Source: Catenulispora sp. GP43 (GTDB lineage: Bacteria > Actinomycetota > Actinomycetes > Streptomycetales > Catenulisporaceae). Taken from it: a stretch of DNA of 64,000 bases. Under the pieces are notes generated by a model. It was not told the DNA's origin and made no database searches. It worked only from the letters and a program-made list of their open reading frames with translations. Where the stretch lies: contig NZ_JBGCCT010000026.1 of NCBI RefSeq assembly GCF_041260665.1, positions 62,001 to 126,000 of the forward strand, in the 5' to 3' direction. How positions within the stretch are numbered: position 1 is the first letter of the stretch; each line of letters opens with the position of its first letter. Shown here piece after piece: positions 59,578-64,000 of the stretch. The translations under genes and the position numbers were made by a program.

Positions 59578-62553
59578 TCAGTCGTCGCGGGCGTCGCCGG
59601 TCTCGCGGCCGTCGCCGGTCTCGCGGGCGTCGCCGGTCTCGCGGGCGTCGAGCCCGATCAGGAAGACGCGGATGTCATCGGCCTCGGGGACGGCCAGGGC
59701 GGTGTAGCAGTCCAGCGCCTCCTGGGCCGCGCGGCGGGCGGCGCCGATGTCGCCGCAGGCCCGGTACGCGCGCGCCAGGCCACCGTGGGCGCGCGCCTCC
59801 TCCGGCCGGTTGCCGGTCTCGCGGGCCAGCGCCAGCGCCGCGAGGTGCTCGGCGGCGGCGCGCCGCGGGTCGCCCGCCGCCAGCGCCGACTCGGCCCCGC
59901 CGTTGCGTGCGGCCGCCTCGTCGCTGCGGTTGCCGATCTCGCGGTACAGGTCCGCCGATTCCCGGTGGCGGGCGTCGGCGAGGCCGTACTCGCCCCGCTT
60001 GCGGTGCAGCAGGCCGAGCTTGTCGAGCACCAGCGCCTCGCCGCGCCGGTTGCCCAGCTCGCGGTGCAGGGCCAGCGCCGCGCCGAGGTGGGCGGGGGCG
60101 TCCTCGCCGCGGTCGGCGTGCTCCAGGGCCTCGGCGAGGTTGCCCAGGACGTGTGCCTCGCCCACGCGGTTGCCGGTCTTCCAGGCCAGGGCCAGGGCCT
60201 GCTCGAAGAAGGCACAGGCCCGCTCCGGATCGCGCCGCCGCAGCGCGACGTTGCCGAGGGTGTTGGCCGCCCGCGCCTCGTCGTAGCCGTCGCCGAGTTC
60301 CCGGGCCAGCTCCAGGGCGACGGCCGAGTGCCGCTCGGCCGGTGCGTAGTGGCCCTGGCGCCAGTGGCTCCAGCCGAGGTTCGTGTGCGCGTGGGCTTCG
60401 GCCTGCCGGTCGCCCGAAATCCTGCTCGCCCGCAGTGCCGCGGTATGCAGGGCCACTGCCTCGTCGTGGTGGGAGTTGCCGTCCAGATACGGCCGCAGGA
60501 TGGCCGCCGTCCGGCTGGTGTGGACGGGGGCGTCATCGGCGGCGTGCAGGGCGACGGCCTGGAGATTCGCGCGCTCGGCAGCCAACCAGGCCGCCGCCTC
60601 CGACTCGGTGAGGTCCGGCGCGGAGTGTGAGGAAGCCGAGCCATAGGGGAACAGGACATCCACCGCGCCTTCGGCGGTCGCCAAGTAGTACGCCCGTAAT
60701 CGGTGCAGCGCCGCATTCCGGTCGTCGGCTTCCACCTCGGCCTCCACCGTCGCCAGAGCGTGCTCGCGCAGCAGATCGTGGAAGCCGTAACGGCCCGGCT
60801 CCTGCTGGGTGAGCATGTGCGCGTCCAGCAACTCCTCCAGGAGGTCCTCCGCGTCGAAACCGTCGATCCCGGCGAGCGCCGCCGCGGCATCGGGGGCGAT
60901 GTCGCGCCCCGGAGACAGCCCCAGGAGCCGGAACATCCCGCGCTGTTCCCCGGTCAGCTGCTGGTACGACAGCGCGAACGCGGCGGCGACACCCCGGTCG
61001 GCGGTGGACAGCTCGGTCAGGCGGCGGCGCTCGTCGCGCAGCCGGCCGGCGAGGTAGGCCACGGTCCAGCGGGGACGGTGGTGCAGCCGGGCCGCCGCGA
61101 TGCGCACGGCCAGCGGCAGGAAGCCGCACAGCTGCAGCACGTCGAGCACGGCCAGCGGTTCGGCGTCGGCGCGCTCGCCGACGATGCTGCCGAACAGCGT
61201 GACCGCGTCCGCCGGCGACAGCAGGTCCATCGACAGCGCGCGGGCGCCGTCCAGGTCGACCAGCCGCCGCCGGCTGGTGACGATCAGGACGCTGGACGAC
61301 GAACCCGGCAGCAGGGGCCTGACATGGCCGGCGTCGAGGGCGTTGTCCAGGACCGCGACCACCCGGCGCTCGGCGAGCCGCACCCGCCACAGGGCGCTGC
61401 GATCCGCGGTCGAGGCGGGGACCCGGTCCGCCGGGACGCCTATCTGCCGGAGCAGGACCTCCAGCGCCGCGCCCGCGGTGACCGGGGCGTGCCCCGCGGT
61501 GTGCGCGTGCAGGTCGATGAACAACTGACCGTCGGGGAAGCGGTCGGCCAGGCGGTGTGCGGCGCGGACCGCGAGGGCGGTCTTGCCGATGCCGGCCATG
61601 CCGTCGATGGTGACGACTCTCCCGATCGGCTCCCCGGACCTGGTCGCCGCTGGTGCCAGCTGTTCCAGCTCGGCGTTCCGGCCGGCGAAATCCGGGATGT
61701 CGTAGGGCAAGAAGTTCCATCGGACAGATCGCGCGGAGACGGCTGCGGCGACCGGAACGGCGGGCTGCGGCGCGGGGCGCTCGGATTCGGCGAGTTGCAG
61801 CGCGCCCCCGGCAAGCAAGTCACCGCGCAGAACTCCCTGCTCCAGTTCGGTGAACGCCCGTCCCGGATCAAGGCCCTGCTGCTCGGCCAGCAGGGCGCGG
61901 TAGGCGCGGGCGGCGGCCAGCGCGTCCGGCTGCCGCCCCGCCCGGTACAGGGCCAGCACCAGCTGTCCGACCAGGCGCTCCCGCAGCGGATGGGCCGCGG
62001 CCTGCGCCGCCAGCTCGTCGAGCACCTCGTCGTGCCGCCCGAGGCCGATCTCCAGCTCGGCCAGCCGCTCGACCGCGGCCAGGCGCCGGTCCTCCAGCCG
62101 GGCGCGGGCGTCGGCGACGAAGTCGCCCGGCACGCCGGCCAGCGCCTCACCGGTCCACAGGGCCAGCGCCGCACGCAGGTCGGCGATGGCGCCCTCGGGT
62201 TCCTCGGCGGCCCGGCGGACCGCCGCGGCCGTCAGGGCGTTGAAATCGTCGAGGTCCAGGCCGCCGGGCGAAGCCGGCCGGATCCGGTAGCCGGCGTCCG
62301 TGGTCTGGATCGAGTCCGCCGCGTCGGTGCCGCGCAGCGCCCGGCGGATGGCGGTGAGCGCCGCGTGGACCTGGGCGCGCGCGGTGTCCGGCTGGTCGAT
62401 GCCCCAGACCGCGTCGATGATGCGCTCGGCACTGACCGGCCGCCGGGCGTTGACCAGGAGGTATCCCAGGACCGCGCGATGCCGGGGGGTCAGCCGGGCG
62501 ACCGGGCGGTCGCCGTCCAGCGCCTCGACCGTGCCCAGGACTGTGAACCGCAC
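59578..62553 (-). CDS. AfsR/SARP-family transcriptional activator
   Basis: 991 residues from GTG 62,553 (GTG 62,559 also possible; shared GGGGGAGG upstream). N-terminal OmpR-like winged helix (1-95), BTAD helices (about 98-245), NB-ARC ATPase with Walker A GMAGIGKT (318-325) and C-terminal TPR repeats (about 680-970). Activates genes by binding direct repeats near promoters, often antibiotic pathways. The last 22 residues repeat RETGDA/G from an 18-base repeat. Its target could be the divergent AhpD-like genes, where an 11-base-phased triple repeat lies. 36 kb from the NRPS cluster, so control of that is only a possibility. Confidence 0.92.
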   Translation of the reverse strand: MRFTVLGTVEALDGDRPVARLTPRHRAVLGYLLVNARRPVSAERIIDAVWGIDQPDTARAQVHAALTAIRRALRGTDAADSIQTTDAGYRIRPASPGGLDLDDFNALTAAAVRRAAEEPEGAIADLRAALALWTGEALAGVPGDFVADARARLEDRRLAAVERLAELEIGLGRHDEVLDELAAQAAAHPLRERLVGQLVLALYRAGRQPDALAAARAYRALLAEQQGLDPGRAFTELEQGVLRGDLLAGGALQLAESERPAPQPAVPVAAAVSARSVRWNFLPYDIPDFAGRNAELEQLAPAATRSGEPIGRVVTIDGMAGIGKTALAVRAAHRLADRFPDGQLFIDLHAHTAGHAPVTAGAALEVLLRQIGVPADRVPASTADRSALWRVRLAERRVVAVLDNALDAGHVRPLLPGSSSSVLIVTSRRRLVDLDGARALSMDLLSPADAVTLFGSIVGERADAEPLAVLDVLQLCGFLPLAVRIAAARLHHRPRWTVAYLAGRLRDERRRLTELSTADRGVAAAFALSYQQLTGEQRGMFRLLGLSPGRDIAPDAAAALAGIDGFDAEDLLEELLDAHMLTQQEPGRYGFHDLLREHALATVEAEVEADDRNAALHRLRAYYLATAEGAVDVLFPYGSASSHSAPDLTESEAAAWLAAERANLQAVALHAADDAPVHTSRTAAILRPYLDGNSHHDEAVALHTAALRASRISGDRQAEAHAHTNLGWSHWRQGHYAPAERHSAVALELARELGDGYDEARAANTLGNVALRRRDPERACAFFEQALALAWKTGNRVGEAHVLGNLAEALEHADRGEDAPAHLGAALALHRELGNRRGEALVLDKLGLLHRKRGEYGLADARHRESADLYREIGNRSDEAAARNGGAESALAAGDPRRAAAEHLAALALARETGNRPEEARAHGGLARAYRACGDIGAARRAAQEALDCYTALAVPEADDIRVFLIGLDARETGDARETGDGRETGDARDD
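59587..59650. repeat. 18-base tandem repeat at the SARP C-terminus
   Basis: Units GCGGGCGTCGCCGGTCTC at 59,587, 59,605 (one change) and 59,623, and a partial fourth at 59,641. They keep the frame and encode a repeated six-residue unit (ETGDAR-like). Confidence 0.9.
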
Positions 62554-62595
62554 GCCCACCAGGCCTCCCCCGCCGTGACAGTGGGCCGACAGCCG

Positions 62596-62628
62596 GCTCA
62601 TCGTGAGCTCATCGTCGGCGCATCGAGA
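62596..62628. promoter_or_regulatory. Candidate SARP binding site: three 11-base direct repeats
   Basis: GCTCATCGTGA, GCTCATCGTCG and GCGCATCGAGA follow each other without gaps (62,596; 62,607; 62,618). Direct repeats phased at 11 bases are the known SARP target arrangement. The site lies in the 106-base divergent region between the SARP gene and the AhpD-like gene, 32 bases before the latter's ATG. Confidence 0.6.
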
Positions 62629-62659
62629 ATCTATCAAGGCCACCGGCGAGTGTTCTCGC

Positions 62660-63235
62660 ATGACAGCACTCCCCCAGATCGAACCGGAGGTCGCGACCGG
62701 GGTCGCCGCCGAACTGCTGGCCGAGGCGCAGCGGACGTTCGGGATCACGCCGAACTTCGTCAAGGCTCTGGCGAACAGTCCGGCCGCGCTGCGCGGGTAC
62801 CTGGCGTTCGTCGGCGCGCTGCGGGACGGCGGGCTGTCGGCGGCGACCCGCGAGCAGCTCGCGCTGCTGGTCGCGCAGGAGAACCGGTGCGACTACTGCC
62901 TGTCGGTCCACGCCTATGTGGGCGAACGGCTCGCCGGCCTCACCGCCGAGGACGTCGACCGGGCCCGGGCCGGGCAGGCCGCCGACGAGCGGACCGCCCG
63001 GGTGCTCGATCTGGCCGGGGCACTGCTGCGGCGGCGGGGCGCGCTCACCGACGAGGAAGTCGACGCGGCCCGGGCCGTGCTGTCCTGCGCCGAGTTCGTC
63101 GAGGTCATCGCGCATGTGGCGCTCGACGTCTTCGGCAACTACCTGGCCCTGGCCGGCCGGATCGGCATCGACTGGCCCCTGGTCCGGCACGACGACCCGT
63201 CCGGAGGCGGCTCCGAAGCCGTCTCCGACCACTGA
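62660..63235 (+). CDS. AhpD/carboxymuconolactone decarboxylase-family protein (1)
   Basis: 191 residues from ATG 62,660 (weak GGCGAG site). Peroxidase-related type: FGITPNFVKALANSPAALRGYL (about 28-49), and the redox/acid motif CDYCLSVH. These alkylhydroperoxidase-like proteins reduce peroxides or act on lactones. Sits 29 bases before a second member. Confidence 0.85.
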   Translation: MTALPQIEPEVATGVAAELLAEAQRTFGITPNFVKALANSPAALRGYLAFVGALRDGGLSAATREQLALLVAQENRCDYCLSVHAYVGERLAGLTAEDVDRARAGQAADERTARVLDLAGALLRRRGALTDEEVDAARAVLSCAEFVEVIAHVALDVFGNYLALAGRIGIDWPLVRHDDPSGGGSEAVSDH

Positions 63236-63263
63236 GAACCACACACCGAGAAAGAGGGAACCC

Positions 63264-63716
63264 GTGGAACCCCGTATGACCAACCCGGCGAACGTCCTCG
63301 ACGGCGCGATGCAGCCGATCATGGACCTGTTCAAGGCGATCCACTCCGGCGGAGTCCCGGACGCCACCCTGGAACTGGTCCACCTGCGCGCCAGCCAGAT
63401 CAACGGCTGCGGCCCGTGCGTGGACGCCGGGGTCAAGAGCCTGCGGAAGCTCGGCGAGTCCGACGAGCGCATCGGCCTGGCCGGCGCCTGGCGCGAGACG
63501 CCGTACTTCACCGACGCCGAGCGCGCCGCGCTGGCCCTGGCCGAGGCCGCCACCCGGCTGGCCGACCGGCCGGACGCCGTGTCCGACGACGTGTGGGACG
63601 CCGCCAGCAGCCACTTCGACGACAAGGGCCTGGCCGCGCTGATCCTGATGATCGCGGTCACCAACCTGTTCAACCGGCTCAACGTCACCACCCGCCAGAT
63701 CGCCGGCGCCTGGTAG
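63264..63716 (+). CDS. AhpD/carboxymuconolactone decarboxylase-family protein (2)
   Basis: 150 residues, GTG 63,264 after AGAGGG (ATG four codons later possible). Motif INGCGPCVDAGVKSLRKLG holds the CxxC pair; the C-terminal LILMIAVTNLFNRLNVTTR is typical of the AhpD family. Probably works with its neighbour in peroxide defence or a linked oxidation. Confidence 0.88.
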   Translation: MEPRMTNPANVLDGAMQPIMDLFKAIHSGGVPDATLELVHLRASQINGCGPCVDAGVKSLRKLGESDERIGLAGAWRETPYFTDAERAALALAEAATRLADRPDAVSDDVWDAASSHFDDKGLAALILMIAVTNLFNRLNVTTRQIAGAW

Positions 63717-63730
63717 CCGGGGATCCAGCG

Positions 63731-64000
63731 ATGACCTTCATCAGAACGCACTCCTACTCCGTCGCTCCGGACGACCTCGACGAGTTCCTGGAGCACCGCG
63801 CCTCGCTCATCGCCACGATCCGGGCCTCGCACACCGGCCTGTCGGAGGTCCGGCTGGTCCGGCTCGACGACGGCACCTACACCGACGCCTGGCACTGGGA
63901 CAGCCTCGAGCAGCGTGACGCGGCGCTGAGCGCGATCGCCACCTTCACCGACGCGCCGGCGGCCATGGCGCTCACCCGCGACGGGTCGAGGAGCGACGGC
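63731..64000 (+). CDS. Antibiotic-biosynthesis-monooxygenase-like protein, 3' end outside window
   Basis: The first 90 codons from ATG 63,731, 14 bases after the AhpD-like gene, stay open to the window edge. The start MTFIRTHSYSV, the segment EVRLVRLDDGTYTDAWHWDS and the length so far fit a dimeric ferredoxin-like alpha/beta-barrel (ABM) domain. Assignment is tentative because the sequence is cut. Confidence 0.6.
   Translation, partial: MTFIRTHSYSVAPDDLDEFLEHRASLIATIRASHTGLSEVRLVRLDDGTYTDAWHWDSLEQRDAALSAIATFTDAPAAMALTRDGSRSDG

Noticed and set aside
1-64000. CRISPR arrays, tRNA genes, insertion sequences or phage genes
   Set aside because: No regularly spaced repeats with unique spacers, no cloverleaf sequence, and no transposase, integrase or phage protein could be found; all tandem repeats seen are coding and without spacers.

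Overview
The window is GC-rich DNA of about 70% G+C by eye, with strong third-position GC bias, frequent GTG/TTG starts, ATGA/GTGA-coupled genes and an AfsR/SARP-type regulator. All of this points to a filamentous actinomycete chromosome. I cannot name the genus. I saw no tRNA, rRNA, insertion sequence, phage gene or CRISPR array.

Bases 1 to about 26,300 (possibly to 29,200) are a natural-product gene cluster whose left end lies outside the window. Its nonribosomal peptide synthetase is unusually dissociated: the C-terminal part of an A-domain protein, a stand-alone A protein, one A-T-C protein, two stand-alone condensation proteins, two stand-alone carrier proteins, a type II thioesterase and a hydrolase-fold protein with a cysteine nucleophile that could shuttle aminoacyl groups. 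Precursor genes point to arginine and ornithine chemistry. A KtzI-like ornithine N5-hydroxylase sits next to a KtzT-like haem protein of the PaiB fold, which is the known piperazate pair. There is also a methyltransferase of the 2-ketoarginine methyltransferase type and a YqcI/YcgG (GntA/DcsA-like) haem N-oxygenase. A second set (ketocyclitol/sugar aminotransferase, hydroxypyruvate-isomerase-like TIM barrel, zinc alcohol dehydrogenase, inositol-monophosphatase-like phosphatase) suggests a sugar- or cyclitol-like part. A cobalamin radical-SAM enzyme, a TauD-like protein without its metal ligands, an APH-like kinase and a two-gene ABC exporter complete it. The product cannot be deduced, and the gene combination does not match a pathway I know.

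Bases 26,353 to 29,223 encode a response regulator, a histidine kinase and a CPBP membrane protease, on the same strand as and upstream of the last condensation protein. Bases 29,535 to 40,745 are a cell-surface region: a membrane-anchored beta-propeller protein, an operon of a processive-type glycosyltransferase, a lipoprotein glycoside-hydrolase-like protein and a GT-C membrane glycosyltransferase, then a large secreted protein with cell-wall-binding repeats.

Bases 40,860 to 50,194 are a catabolic region: 3-hydroxyacyl-CoA dehydrogenase, two tandem acyl-CoA dehydrogenases, an acyl-CoA synthetase, a ferredoxin, a NuoF-like protein and an unknown small protein. These diverge from a Rieske oxygenase coupled to a TetR regulator; two palindromes sit in the shared promoter region. 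Bases 50,406 to 57,233 form a polyamine uptake and oxidation operon (four ABC transporter genes, amine oxidase, aldehyde dehydrogenase). The right end holds a GT2 glycosyltransferase, a SnoaL-like protein, a PLP-dependent dehydratase-like enzyme, a SARP regulator divergent from two AhpD-like genes, and the start of a monooxygenase-like gene cut by the window edge.
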